DNA from: Lumbricus rubellus
Taxonomy: Eukaryota > Annelida > Clitellata > Crassiclitellata > Lumbricidae
DNA: 64,000 nucleotides
Assembly (NCBI GenBank): GCA_945859605.1
Contig: OX243820.1
Span: 32,886,828 to 32,950,827 of the forward strand
Direction: 5' to 3'
Position 1 is the first letter of the stretch. Every line of letters starts with the position of its first letter. Shown piece after piece: positions 45,301-54,306 of the stretch. The notes below the pieces were generated by a model that had not been told where the DNA came from, did not search any database, and was given only the letters and a program-made list of their open reading frames with translations. A program made the position numbers and the translations under genes.

Positions 45301-46138
45301 GAATTGCCATGAATTATTATCATCAGGTTTTGTCAGCTTGAAATTCAGTCACATACTTCTGTTGGGAAATGGATACCAATAATTTTTTAAAGTTTGTTGT
45401 CGAGTAGCTTCTAGCGGAAAGAAGCTTAAGAATTGTTTTACGAAAATGTTCATTGCTTCGCTTACTTTGAGGTGTATATCGTTGTCTGTGAATGATTTTA
45501 CAGAAAGCTCAGGTATGGCGGGCATTCAACCGCCGCTCATGGGAGTTCAGCCACCCATGATGGGGGTTCAACCGGGCATGATGGGAGGTCAACCAAATCT
45601 GATGGGAGGTCAACCAAATCTGATGGGAGGTCAACCAAATCTGATTGGAGGTCAACCAAATCTGATGGGAGGTCAACCTAATCTGGCGGGAGGTCAACCA
45701 AATATGACGGGAGGTCAACCAAATCTTATGGGAGGTCAGCCAAATCTGATGAGAGGTCAACCAAATCTGATGGGAGGTCAACCAAATCTGATGGGAGGTC
45801 AACCAAATCTGATGGGAGGTCAACCAAATCTGATGGGAGGTCAACCAAATATGATGAGAGGCCAACCTAATCTGATGGGAGGTCAACCAAATCTGATGGG
45901 AAGTCAACCAAATATGATGGGAATTCAACCAAACATGATGGGCATTCAGCCAGGCATGATAGGATTTCAGCAGCAAAGCATGATGGGATTTTACCAGCCT
46001 AGCCTTGTGGGAAATCAACAGCCTAGCATGACGGGACTTTATTCCGCTCCGGGCGGAATGCATCGGCCGATCACGGCCGGTGGAGTTAGTGCTCAAGGAA
46101 ATTTCGGTTTCCAACAGCAGTCGGGCAGTTTGCTCTAG
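36026..46138 (+). CDS. CLINT1: Clathrin interactor 1 (epsinR) orthologue, 10 exons
   Basis: Exons: 36026-36069, 37938-38139, 38793-38931, 39505-39642, 40667-40727, 42050-42230, 43376-43469, 44162-44243, 44949-45040, 45504-46138. Joined they give 1,668 nt, 555 residues, with every junction in phase. Exons 1-4 encode an ENTH domain (VVMNYTVVETKVRDATND, EPWGPTG, LLDYLVRHGSERVV, DEHGRDQGAVVRQKVKDLLD), closest to CLINT1/epsinR rather than epsins 1-3. Such proteins bind phosphoinositides at trans-Golgi/endosomal membranes and recruit clathrin and AP-1/GGA. Exons 5-9 are charged and disordered (DDDNEDDDESSRD) with DLLDFDL (exon 9) as a candidate clathrin box. Exon 10 has about 21 Gly-Gln-Pro-Asn-Leu-Met heptads. 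Identification is firm; exons were placed by consensus and phase. Confidence 0.92.
36780..37440. repeat. Degenerate (TATGC/TATGT)n tract split by a SINE
   Basis: Pentamer-like TATGC/TATGT repeats run from about 36765 to 36945 and resume at about 37205-37300, with drifted T-rich sequence after. The tRNA-derived insert at 36950-37200 lies between the two parts. Confidence 0.75.
36950..37200 (+). mobile_element. tRNA-derived SINE in CLINT1 intron 1
   Basis: GCGGTAGCACATTGGATAGC (A box TAGCACATTGG), followed about 40 nt later by GAGATCGAGCCGCG (B-box-like), then an unrelated body. The polymerase III promoter layout is typical of SINEs. The family is not named. Confidence 0.6.
37840..37890 (-). 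mobile_element. SINE/LINE tail, AGCGCC family
   Basis: CATTCATTC-TATATAGCGCCCC...CTCAGAGGCGCTCCCAGC is the reverse complement of the tail at 7528-7600. It lies 48 bp upstream of CLINT1 exon 2. Confidence 0.65.
37938..38139 (+). CDS. CLINT1: CLINT1 exon 2 (ENTH core)
   Basis: Acceptor TTTCTCTTAG. Encodes TNVVMNYTVVETKVRDATND through KNQWRRVSK. The conserved frame requires the exon to end at 38139, where the intron begins GCAACT, a likely GC-AG intron. Frame beyond (ATTTTSISL) is intron. Confidence 0.85.
38180..38700. repeat. AAT/GAT-rich low-complexity intron
   Basis: Starts with (AAT)n at 38183-38213 and continues as degenerate AATAATGAT-type sequence. No coding content. Confidence 0.8.
38793..38931 (+). 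CDS. CLINT1: CLINT1 exon 3 (ENTH)
   Basis: Acceptor AACTTTAG. Encodes ALTLLDYLVRHGSERVVSST, RDHTYDMKLLETYQC, TDEHGRDQGAV; donor GTGAGT, phase 1. The sequence is highly conserved across ENTH proteins. Confidence 0.92.
39060..39240 (+). mobile_element. Retroposon 3' end with (ATTTG)n tail
   Basis: A stretch ending TTGGCTCAATAAAAATTG is followed by TTTGATTTGATTGATTTG repeats. This is typical of a LINE/SINE 3' terminus. The body is not recognised. Confidence 0.45.
39344..39405. repeat. (GAT)n microsatellite
   Basis: About 60 bp of GAT trinucleotides with interruptions, in CLINT1 intron 3. Confidence 0.85.
39505..39642 (+). CDS. CLINT1: CLINT1 exon 4 (ENTH C-terminal helices)
   Basis: Acceptor TTGTTTACAG. 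Encodes VRQKVKDLLDFIQDDERVRS, then a lysine-rich helix (ERKHAKKVKEKM) and SGEAYSSRRHY. Ends in phase 1 at donor GTAAGC (39643). The donor region is repeated three times (39643, 39667, 39691). Confidence 0.9.
39631..39707. repeat. 24-bp x 3 repeat containing the exon 4 splice donor
   Basis: The unit GTCATTACAGTAAGCRACGG-TGAC occurs three times in tandem, giving three equally good GTAAGC donors 24 nt apart. Use of donor 2 or 3 would bring an in-frame TGA into the mRNA, so only the first yields the full protein. Confidence 0.9.
39788..39851. mobile_element. Mini piggyBac-type MITE, copy 1
   Basis: A 64-bp palindromic element CCCTTTAATGACCAG...CTGGTCGTTAAAGGG flanked by TTAA on both sides (39784-39787, 39852-39855). 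TTAA target sites with CCC...GGG ends define piggyBac elements. Relatives at 61553 and 62233. Confidence 0.78.
40070..40150 (-). mobile_element. SINE/LINE tail, AGCGCC family
   Basis: (ATTC)n followed by TTTATATAGCGCCTCTTCAA and CTCAGAGGCGCTCCCAGC, inverted relative to 7528-7600. Confidence 0.7.
40336..40530. repeat. 33-bp x 6 minisatellite in CLINT1 intron 4
   Basis: The unit TGTATGATGAATTSTGTTTG-TCACTAAAAGTAG is repeated about six times with 1-2 substitutions per copy. As the unit is a multiple of three, long open frames appear on both strands; these are artefacts. Confidence 0.93.
40667..40727 (+). CDS. CLINT1: CLINT1 exon 5
   Basis: Acceptor TGTGTACATAG. Encodes (S)DQYDDVPHCNEDPDWQRGE plus AG of an arginine codon; donor GTGGGT. 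Linker after the ENTH domain. Too short for conservation to confirm alone, but both phases fit. Confidence 0.75.
41233..41876 (+). mobile_element. Non-autonomous Helitron, copy 2
   Basis: Starts TCTATATAAATAAAAATGTA after A and ends GGGTTCAGCTAG before T, with the same CCAC/GTGG hairpin near the end as copy 1. Its interior holds a ~230-bp G-rich purine tract (about 41590-41825), the longest in the window and strongly G-quadruplex-prone. The 104-118-codon frames here are artefacts of the tract. Confidence 0.88.
42050..42230 (+). CDS. CLINT1: CLINT1 exon 6 (acidic linker)
   Basis: Acceptor TTGATTGTCTGCAG. Encodes GDDVYEEDYPRRDHPRRDQR, HSEYKDDDNEDDDESSRDSR and TETRDATVQQSRQKTTQN; donor GTAATG. 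A highly charged, presumably disordered linker. Confidence 0.82.
42320..42362. repeat. (ATT)n microsatellite
   Basis: About 40 bp of ATT triplets. A second ATT tract is at 43098-43143. Confidence 0.85.
42568..43051 (-). mobile_element. Non-autonomous Helitron, copy 3
   Basis: Inverted copy: begins CTAGCTGTACCCAGCCACGC (reverse complement of the Helitron 3' end) and ends CATTTTTATATATATAGA. The C-rich tract at 42605-42695 is the complement of the purine tract in the other copies. It lies in CLINT1 intron 6, about 690 bp from copy 2 and in opposite orientation. Confidence 0.87.
43140..43215 (-). mobile_element. SINE/LINE tail, CTCTCACAGTG subfamily
   Basis: TTGTATTGTATC...AAGTGCCTCTCACAGTG...CCAATCAGA-GTGCTCCC. 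Related tails at 46375-46420 and 48570-48640, in the same orientation. Confidence 0.55.
43376..43469 (+). CDS. CLINT1: CLINT1 exon 7
   Basis: Acceptor TTTTTTGGTTAG. Encodes AKGAPKFPKKFGDFHMNKTE, EDEFDPRAEEK plus G; donor GTATGA, phase 1. Confidence 0.78.
43471..44161. other. CLINT1 intron 7
   Basis: No element or gene recognised. The minus-strand frame at 43200-43688 overlaps exon 7 and has no domain. Confidence 0.5.
44162..44243 (+). CDS. CLINT1: CLINT1 exon 8
   Basis: Acceptor TGTGTTGTAG. Encodes (G)DGGQDDGYGDFLDYRSKPTP and GGGTGA plus GG; donor GTAAAA, phase 2. Confidence 0.75.
44325..44400 (-). mobile_element. SINE/LINE tail, AGCGCC family (degraded)
   Basis: CATTCGTTCATTCATTC followed by ACATAGAGCCCCATC and CTCAGGAGCACTCCCAGCC. 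Diverged member of the dispersed tail family. Confidence 0.55.
44949..45040 (+). CDS. CLINT1: CLINT1 exon 9 (clathrin-box-like motif)
   Basis: Acceptor TTGATTTTTCAG. Encodes DLLDFDLMASAPVVSSTHPS and AMLPPAPLSP plus A; donor GTACGT chosen over GTAAAC because phase 1 matches exon 10. DLLDFDL resembles an acidic clathrin/adaptor-binding box. Confidence 0.82.
45504..46138 (+). CDS. CLINT1: CLINT1 exon 10 (heptad-repeat C-terminus, stop)
   Basis: Acceptor GATTTTACAG. Encodes ESSGMAGIQPP, then about 21 tandem heptads (21 bp each, about 45530-45965) of GGQPNLM and variants, then a glutamine/glycine tail ending FGFQQQSGSLL and TAG. The repeat is low-complexity, methionine- and glutamine-rich. Confidence 0.9.
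45530..45965 (+). repeat. 21-bp coding minisatellite (GGQPNLM heptads)
   Basis: Tandem GGAGGTCAACCAAATCTGAT-G units. Substitutions rather than indels separate copies, so the reading frame is kept. Edge copies are more diverged than central ones. Confidence 0.95.
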
Positions 46139-49100
46139 ATTGCTGCAAATCTTACAGGTTAAACTAAATTATTTAGTTTAATTACAAATACTGTGATGTA
46201 TTAACACTTTATTGATGAGGAGCGTGTACGGAAAGTAACCAGTGCAGTTCAACGCTAAAGTGTTGATGACCTTGTTATCCCGCATTCATCTCAGATGTAC
46301 AGCAGGTGTGGTATGGCTGCTAGGTTTGAAAGGCTGTAAATTTGACGAAGATGATGTTGATGATGCATTGTATTTTTTTGTATTGTATCTGTGAATTTAT
46401 GAAGTGCCTCTTACAGTGGATATTATTAATAAAATACCGCTCTAGCTACATTGCCTTTTGTAACCTGTAGCAATTTTTCTGTGCTGGGTCGGTGTAAATT
46501 TTTCTATCGTCTATGCAACGTATTTATCATTTTGCTGGAGATTCGTAAGAGATCATTTCTCCTCTGAGTAAAAAATCAGTGCAGTTGTAATATTTATATA
46601 TTATTGTTACAGGAAAACAATCTTAACAGCTGAATTAGTGATTGACTTGTTTTGTTTTTTGTAACAGAGCATTAAAAGTTATTTACAGTTATTACTTCTG
46701 AAAATTGATATCACAGTGTACTAATTTGTTAAGTTTCACATAAAACGGTCATATTATGACCACTGTTTTAGTTGTCAGTGTACTCTGGGTATTCCACCAC
46801 GTGGCTCTTCTTCTAACGCCCTCAGCTGAGTTGTTTGGGTTGGGAAACTAAAATATTTCTGTTATTTTGTCCACAACGTATTAATATACCTGCATTCATG
46901 TAATTTGATAATCTGTACAATTTTCAAGGCTGTTCCCAGCTTTTTTATAACAAAAACACTGCATTTGGCCCAATGTCTGTCCAAGTTGCCTTTTCTGCTT
47001 TAGACTATTGGAAATAGTGTCTTGTAATGTGGCAACTGCATGCATGCACTTTATTTGGCGACTGCTGTAAAAAAAATGCTGTAAATAGTGAGCCTGGGTA
47101 ACTTGCTATTTTGCTAATCTTTGCGGTCTGACGCAGAAACGGCTTCAAGGATTTAATTGTACTTATCAAGGAAATATATGCATATGTGTTATATTAAGAT
47201 GTTTACTAACATGCTTGCATACAAGACTTGCATGGAATATGAAGAATCACGTTGATTTTTGAAGTAATACATAAGGGAGTCATTATGATGGACCCCACCA
47301 TAACCCATAATTTTGGGGCTGCTTGAAAGTACTTAATGAGTTATATCGACAAAATAGTCAAACAATATGAATCCAGGTTTTGGAACATGATCAATGATTG
47401 AATCTTTTATCAGGGATGGCAATGTTGATTATAACAAATTCACATCTAGTAAAGAGCTACCTACAGCCTGTATTTTGATTTTTTTATTACATAAACTGTG
47501 TTGCTTTGCAAGCTGAAATATTTTTTGATTGAGAAACTTTTCACAGTGTATACGGTCTTGCTGAGTTTGTTTTAGCCGTATTGTAAAAATGTGGTATTAC
47601 TTTCGTGTTTTAGAGGATGATGTAAGATGTTGTGAATTAGTAATATATACTATTGCATTGGATGCTCAAATACGAGACACAGGATATTTAAAACTTAGCA
47701 TTTTTATATACAAAGTGGAAAATGAAATGGCCAGATCTTTTGGAAGAATCGTCAGAAGATGAATACAAAGCAATGGTGAGGAATCCTGCATGTGTGACAC
47801 ATGTCCAGTGTTGTTCCAGAAAACATTTCAAACTTCCGGTGTGCGACAAAGGTGAGTGACCAACCATGCGTTGTCTCGTGGTGTAAAGTTGACATTTCGG
47901 TCAATGTACAGATTAGAATTTCCAGGACAATAAGAGTAATCCGTTAACTCCATTTCACGTTATTGTTAGCGGCAGGCTGTTGAATTGTCTTTCATTCTCA
48001 ATAATTGCAGTTTTGCCGTGCTTGTTATAAATTGTGACATGTCAAGTTGTCTTTCAGTCCGATACATTTAAGATATCGAAGCAATTAATTTGAAATGTTG
48101 ACAGAATAGAAGAAGGTTACTTCAGGAAAATATTTTGTATAGTGAAGTAGATCTATGATATCCTTGCAATGAATATTGTGCCTTCTGATTTGATATTAGG
48201 AAACATTTAATGCAAATTTAATGCTTTGTCATTTAAATTGCAAATTGTGCTTTGAAACTGCAATTAATTTTCTTTTTCAGATAGTTTTTATTCAGGTACA
48301 CAATATTTTCATGTACTGTGTAATTGCAACAGAAGTTTGTGACCTTACCGTGTGGTACTATCTTTCATTTTTGAAATGTAGTAACAGTTTAACGATTTAT
48401 TCTGTTGCTATTGAAGATATTATTTAACACAACATAGATTTGTAAGTGGGCTTCATGCATGGACAATGGTGTTTAATCTCAGGAATGTGTAAACTTGGAT
48501 GCTTTTCAGCTTAACACAGAAGAACAAAGATGTAAATGCTCTGGAGTTTTTTTGGTAGTGCAAACTATTGTATTGTATTGTATTGATACATTTCTATAGG
48601 GCCTCTCACAGTGCACACCAATCAGAGGTGCTCCCAGTGAGAAAAACGTGGTTTCGAGACAACGAAAAAAGGCACTTGGTCATCAGTTAATAAGGAGGAA
48701 TGCATTGAAGGAGGAAGCAGTTATGATTCATGTTTTAGCAGTAACAAAATTGAAAGCGGCTAGGTGGTCCGCAAAGGCTGGAGTGAAATCTGTTGGAAAA
48801 ATGCATTTGTTTTGGTATGGTGCATTATCGAAGAGAAGTTACATCCACAGTCCACACCCTGAAAATCACGTGTAGGCTCTCACATAGGTGCAAGTACAAG
48901 GGTGTACCAATTACATGTGCCGGCAAGGCATCAGTTATTAATATAGAAATGGAAGTCTGAGGTTAGGGTAAAGAAAGATTTGTACGTATGAATTTACATC
49001 CAGGAGTGTGTCGGTAAACTGGTAATCATTCTATAGAATCGAGATTGCTGCAGCTATAAAATTCTACTAAAGACAATTTATTACACACACAAATTTTGTC

Positions 49101-50247
49101 GTTTCGAACCACTTAACTCACTGGGCCTACAAATCAACTGTTGAATTTGTTGGGTCATTTCCGTCGAATTCCAGGGACGTCACGTTGACAGGACTCAAAG
49201 ACGCGGTCCTGCGTTTAGATGCAGACCTCCTTTCTACTATACACATGGGAAAACTCGTGTGAGTTGCCTTGGGTGGTGGTTTCATCTGATTTTGGCGTAT
49301 CTAAATTTAAGCGCATTTTAGGATTGACTCGAACGCTCTTCTAGCCATGGCCATCTTCATAAATACACTAATAGAAAATTAGAAATATACATAGTTTGCT
49401 TATCGGGTTGCCATGTTTTGGCGGAAGTAGAGTATACAATATATTGTAGATACCACCATCGTTTCAAACTCAAAATCTGTTTCCAACGAGATAAATTATT
49501 TTACGCAGAGCATCGGCATTCAGATAATTTTATTACAGACTCTGTCACGTTTAGGATTATACAGAATACTGAAATATTGTATAAGGAGCTGAATTCGGTT
49601 GTCGGGTGACTAGACGGGAAAGTAAGAGACTGTAGCCTAGCTGTTAGGGTGATCTGTCTTTCGGATGAATTAGAGTTTAAAGGCGGCGGGTTAAAATGTA
49701 GCCTATGCTTGCCAAATGAGTTTTAAATATTGCAGAATGATGTAGCTCTTAAAAAACATCACGACTTTGTAATCGTAATCGCAATCTCCAAATTTCTAAA
49801 GCTCCACCATTGGCTCCACTACAAAGCCAATCACTGGGCACCAGCTTATTCAAGAGCTGACCGCTGAATCATGGCTATATAGCGTCTAGTACAGGCATTA
49901 CTACATTTACAGTTTACAGTGGCCCGTTATAGAAGTCTTATAATTTATTATCTTGTATTAAACTAATTTGGCTATAGTTTTCCATCAAAATTAATAGGCC
50001 TAGTCTTGTTCAACGCAAATACTAATGACGTCAATAGGTAAGTTATCTATGTTTTGATGGACGATGTATTCATTATGTGGCCATAGTTTGTTGGATCGAT
50101 GTCTTTGCGTTTAGTATTTTAGTTCTTAATCTTTCATAATAATTATCGGAATCATATCGAAATTATCAGATGTAGACTGTGTGAAAGTTGTGTCGTCGCA
50201 GTGTTCCGAAATTGTTAATTTATCACTCATCGTGCACTATATTTGAG
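46139..50247. other. Intergenic between CLINT1 and the RING gene
   Basis: Contains the CLINT1 3' UTR (an AATAAA at 46428 is one possible poly(A) signal) and retroposon tails at 46375-46420 and 48570-48640. Two small frames (48221-48427, 48648-48875) have no domain. No further gene is supported. Confidence 0.5.
48560..48645 (-). mobile_element. SINE/LINE tail, CTCTCACAGTG subfamily
   Basis: (TATTG)n then ATTTCTATAGGGCCTCTCAC and CACCAATCAGAGGTGCTCCC, as at 43140-43215. Confidence 0.6.
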
Positions 50248-50413
50248 ATGTCATGGCGGTTTCTGCTGTGGAACACTTTGGACGTTATTCTACGCGTTCC
50301 GCCGTTGTTCGCTCTCAACTCGATTTTCAACGGCACACTTCTGCCACTCATGGCTACGGATGAGCAGCTGAGGACCGTGGGAATGACCGTCCTTCTTTTA
50401 TTATACTTGACCG
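50248..50413 (+). CDS. RNF139: RNF139-like exon 1
   Basis: Encodes the first amphipathic/hydrophobic segment (ILRVPPLFALNSIF) and the start of the first clear helix (GMTVLLLLYLT). Ends in phase 1 before GTAGGT. Confidence 0.8.
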
Positions 50414-52731
50414 GTAGGTTTTCATTCCCTACGTAGTATAGTAGTGGACTTTGGCCAGACACCGATGTTCACCCGGATTTTTATTTGTTTACACAACTTT
50501 GGCCTCGTGTTAGTCATTAATACCGATGCTGACAATAGACATTAATATTGACCGTGACTGCACCCTGGGCTAAATCTAGATGGTAGAAATTTATAGACTA
50601 CAAAAGACATAAATAATGTCATCACAAATTTTATTTTAAAAATGCATACACATAACAAAATGTTTTAGCAAATGGCATACGCAGGGGATTTTTTAATTGA
50701 ATCAGGTTTGATGAGATAGTTTGATCAGATGGAGTGAATATGGCTCAGGATTGCCATTGGTTAATCCAGATGCTTTGCCCGTATAGGTCCCTCTCTATGG
50801 AATTGACTTCCTCCATTAGTTTGCTCTGCCTTTCTCCCTCGAATGTCTTTCTTCATCTTTCTCTCGCTTCAAATCCTGCCTTTTCTTTCGGGGCCCGATG
50901 ACACTGGTTTGCTCTTCTGATAGCTTTTGCTGAGAGAAGCACCTTATAAATGGTCATACACAATACAATACAATAATGGTGATTGTGTTTATTTCCAGCT
51001 GTTGGATCGTGCCTTGTTCTGGTCACTCTGTCAACCAAGCAGCTTGTCTACACTTACAGCCTGTTGCTCTCTTCCGGCGTACTCGTCGTTTCATATAACT
51101 TAAGCTGCAAATTCGTAAAGAGTCACCTCGAACTTTCGCCGCAGCAGTCATCATCGTCATCATCCTCATCCACTTCGTTCTTTCTGCCTCCGCTCCCGTT
51201 ACCGGCGTTGGAGCTGCATTTCCAGCACAACCCGTGGCTGGTTTTCCAGCGCAGCCCGCACCTGTTCCTCAGCGCGGTCATGGTACAGTGCACGCTGGCG
51301 TTCTGCTTCAACAGTCTCAAGGACGAGCTGACGCGCAACTTCCTGCAGCCGACGCGACTCAAGCTGCTGCAGCCTCTGCAGGTGTCCAGCTACGTCTTCT
51401 TCCTCTCGCCGGTGATGCTCGCGCTGATGTCGGTGCCCGAGCCGTACCTTCACCACCTGCCTTTCTTCACGACGTTCCTCGCCGGTCTCGAGTTCCACAC
51501 GGCGCTTCTCGTCAACGTTCACAACCTCGCCGACTTCTTCATGATCGCGTGGGCAAAGACGAACATCATCGTCCACACGTTCGGCTTCCAGGTCTTCGTC
51601 GAGCTTCAGTGGAAGCGGCTCCACGTTCCGCTCGTCCTCCGACTGTTCTGGTTGAGCCGGGCGGCCTACCACACGGGGTACTTCTCCACGCAGCGCGTTC
51701 TGCAGAACTCGGAAGCGGCGGGAAAAACCCCGTCGTCGGGTTACTCGCTCAGTTACGAGGAGATTGTCGCCGTCACGAAGGAGGTGCTCATCCTCGGGAG
51801 CGACACGCACGTTTCTCTTCTCGGGCTAACGAGCTGCATCTCGCTTTTGGGTCAATGCGTCGGCGAGTTCTGCATTCTCATCGTCGGGACGTCGCGCGAT
51901 GAGGACCACTACATGGGCGTCATGTCGGCGATCCTCTTCTTCATTCTCGCGCTTCAGACCGGTCTTTCGGGGCTGGCACCCGTCAAGCGTCTCTCCCGAC
52001 TCTACTGCAATGCGTGTCTTCTCGTGATGGCGATGCTTCACTTCGTGCACAGCATGGTCCATCCGGAGCTCCTAACGATCAGCGCCGGGCGAAACACGTC
52101 GGTGAAACGACACGCGAAGACGCTCGGCATCTGCGTCTTCCTCGTCAGTTTCACGCTTTCGATGATCGTTTACCTGTGGAACAATAATCCGATCAGCACG
52201 TGGTTGTTCGCGGTCGTCGCTTTCGGCGTCGAGCTCGTCTTTAAAGTGCTCATCTCGCTCATCATCTACACTCTTTTCATGATCGACGCTCGCATGGAGA
52301 GCTTCTGGGAGGGACTTGACGACTACATTTACTACGTGAAGTCTACCGGTCGCACCGTTGAATTCCTCTTCGGGCTCTTCCTGTTTGCGAACGGGGCGTG
52401 GATTCTTGTGTTTGAGTCCGGCGGAACGATACGTGCCTTAATGATGTGCGTCCATGCGTACTACAATATCTGGACGCAGGCGAAGGAGGGCTGGGAGGTT
52501 TTCATGAAGCGACGCGTGGCTGTTACGAAGATCAGTCTTCTGCCGATTGCGACCAGCACGCAGCTGGACGAGTATGCGGACGTGTGTGCGATATGCTACA
52601 GCCGGTTGAACAGTGCGCGCGTCACGAAATGCCACCACATGTTTCACGGTGTATGCCTTCGCAAGTGGCTGTACATACAAGATCAGTGCCCGCTGTGCCA
52701 GCAGGTCATCTATAGCTCCGAACAAAGCTAG
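50248..52731 (+). CDS. RNF139: RNF139/TRC8-like multi-spanning RING E3 ubiquitin ligase (2 exons)
   Basis: Exons 50248-50413 and 50999-52731 (donor GTAGGT, acceptor TTTATTTCCAG, phase 1) give 632 residues, close to the 660-690 of vertebrate RNF139/RNF145. Start is the first in-frame ATG (MSWRFLLWNTLD). Most of the chain is a run of hydrophobic segments consistent with a polytopic ER membrane protein. Near the C-terminus lies a C3H2C3 RING (residues ~585-622: CAICY, CHHMFH, GVCLRKWLYIQDQCPLC). The LRKWLYIQD-CPLC block favours RNF139 over RNF145. Known family members ubiquitinate ER proteins, including sterol-pathway regulators. A serine run (residues ~100-110) sits in a loop. Exon 2 is GC-richer than its surroundings, making long artefact frames on all strands. 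Confidence 0.9.
50750..50985 (+). mobile_element. LINE/SINE 3' end just upstream of RNF139-like exon 2
   Basis: A WN-LPPLVCSAF-type translation followed by AAGCACCTTATAAATGGTCA and (ACAATA)n resembles a degraded CR1/L2 3' end. It ends only about 20 bp before the exon 2 acceptor, close to the branch-point region. Confidence 0.5.
50999..52731 (+). CDS. RNF139: RNF139-like exon 2
   Basis: A 1,733-nt exon with the remaining membrane segments and the RING. The open frame upstream of 50999 (CLF in the intron) is not coding. Stop TAG at 52729-52731. Confidence 0.9.
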
Positions 52732-52744
52732 TCTTCCACGCTGA

Positions 52745-52985
52745 GAGAACGTTGCGCTTGAAATGTTTGGAAATCATCGATAGAGATGTTTGGAAATCGA
52801 TAGAGATGTTTGGAAATCGGTAGAAATGTTTGGAAATCATCGATAGAGATGTTTGGTTCATCAATAGAAATGTTTGAAAATCGATGGAGATGTTTGGAAA
52901 TCGATAGAAATGTTTGGGAATCGATAGATATGTTTGCAAATCGATAGAAGTGTTTGGATATGGATAGATTTGTTAGGCAATTGAG
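52745..52985. repeat. ~20-bp minisatellite immediately after the RNF139-like stop
   Basis: About 11 copies of GAGATGTTTGGAAATCGATA with variants, beginning about 15 bp after the stop codon and presumably within the 3' UTR. Confidence 0.9.
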
Positions 52986-54090
52986 AGATTTAGTCACATG
53001 TAGTGTTAATGTTAATCAAGACTTGTTGCGATCTCATCTCGTGTTGGCCTTCTCGAACTAAAAAATGTGATGCCAACACTAGATATTTTTTAACAAAAAT
53101 GCTTGTGTTAGTTTAGGCTCGGGCAATCATGTTCAGCAGTGATTTGGCAATACACATGTATGGCAAAAGTTGTGCAGGAGTTAAATACTAGACACAGCAA
53201 CCTCAGGTCGTTATGTTGCCTTGTACGTTAACAGCCTAACTGTTAACAGTCTAACTGATTATGTGCAGGCTATAACTGCTAAATTTGCTAGCATGCTATT
53301 TAACTGCTACAGCTTAGAAGAATTGAAGCAAAGTGAACTGCTTAAATTTTGCCTGTAGAGCTGTATGATGTTACATTCGTATAGCAGATAAACTCTGCAT
53401 CCACTTCATTTTATACACTGACTCGTATTAAATTAATTATTAATAATAATTGTTATAGCATTTCGCGCAACTGACGTCTTTTAAGTTCGGGCTCAATTGC
53501 AAATTGTGTTTTATAGTTTTAGTTATGTGCGGTTTGCTTGTAGGCTTGCAGCGAATATTTTTGATGTGTTGGGTAAGGTTTCTATTATCTTAAAGAGGCA
53601 TTCGTTTGTTGAGAAATTAATAAGTTGTTGGCGACTGAAGAGCAGAAATGATGTGATGTCTCGGTTTAGGAGTTGTTGAGAAATTGTAAAATAATTGTTG
53701 ATGTAAGCTTACTTGAACTTTCGTCTTTCCAAGTGCTGTCAGAAAATTTGTTGATGAAAATATCATATACTGAAGAGAGAAATTATTAAAGAATTTGTAA
53801 GATGTCCGATTACGCGTGTGATAACTGGAGGTTTTTATATCAGGAGGAATGAACCACTTGCAGATTTTGTGTGTAGGTGATTGCTTTGGCAATGACGCTT
53901 TTCCAACAACTATTTAATAAATGTGACTGTTACTTACACTATAAATGGACTTCCACCACCAGTGTGCTCTGCCTTTCTCTCTGGTAATCAAAATCAAATC
54001 ATAGTTTTATTTTATTTTTAGTGAGAACTTGGTCTTTCCCTGTTCTGCATTATGGCTCGTGTGACCCGATGCTGTGATTGCCATCCATTG
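52986..54090. other. 3' flank, no gene seen
   Basis: AT-rich. AATAAA near 53913 could end the RNF139-like mRNA. Small frames have no domain. Confidence 0.45.
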
Positions 54091-54091
54091 T

Positions 54092-54306
54092 GGGGCACGG
54101 TGGTGTAGTGGTGGCGTCGTTGCCTTGGAGCTGGAAGGTTCAAGGTTCGAATCCACCTCGCCGTGTAAGGACCTTGGGAAAGTCCTTCACTCACAATTGC
54201 TCAGCGCTTCGGCATGAAACTCTGATGCAGTGTCCGATCTGCATTCGGGAGCGTCTCTGAGTAGAGAGAACTTGAAGGGGCGCTAAAACAAGTGCACAAA
54301 CAAACA
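54092..54306 (+). mobile_element. tRNA-derived SINE
   Basis: GGGGCACGGTGGTGTAGTGG (A box), then GGTTCGAATCC (B box, 54144-54154), about 43 nt downstream as in a tRNA. The body continues and ends GAAGGGGCGCTAAAACAAG with (ACAA)n. The best-preserved SINE in the window. The 3' part (AGAGAACTTGAAGGGGCGCT) relates to the GCGCT tails elsewhere. Confidence 0.82.

Noticed and set aside
51123..52725. Long frames on both strands overlapping the RING gene exon 2 (203-222 codons)
   Set aside because: GC-rich shadows of the RNF139-like frame, which alone has membrane segments and a RING.
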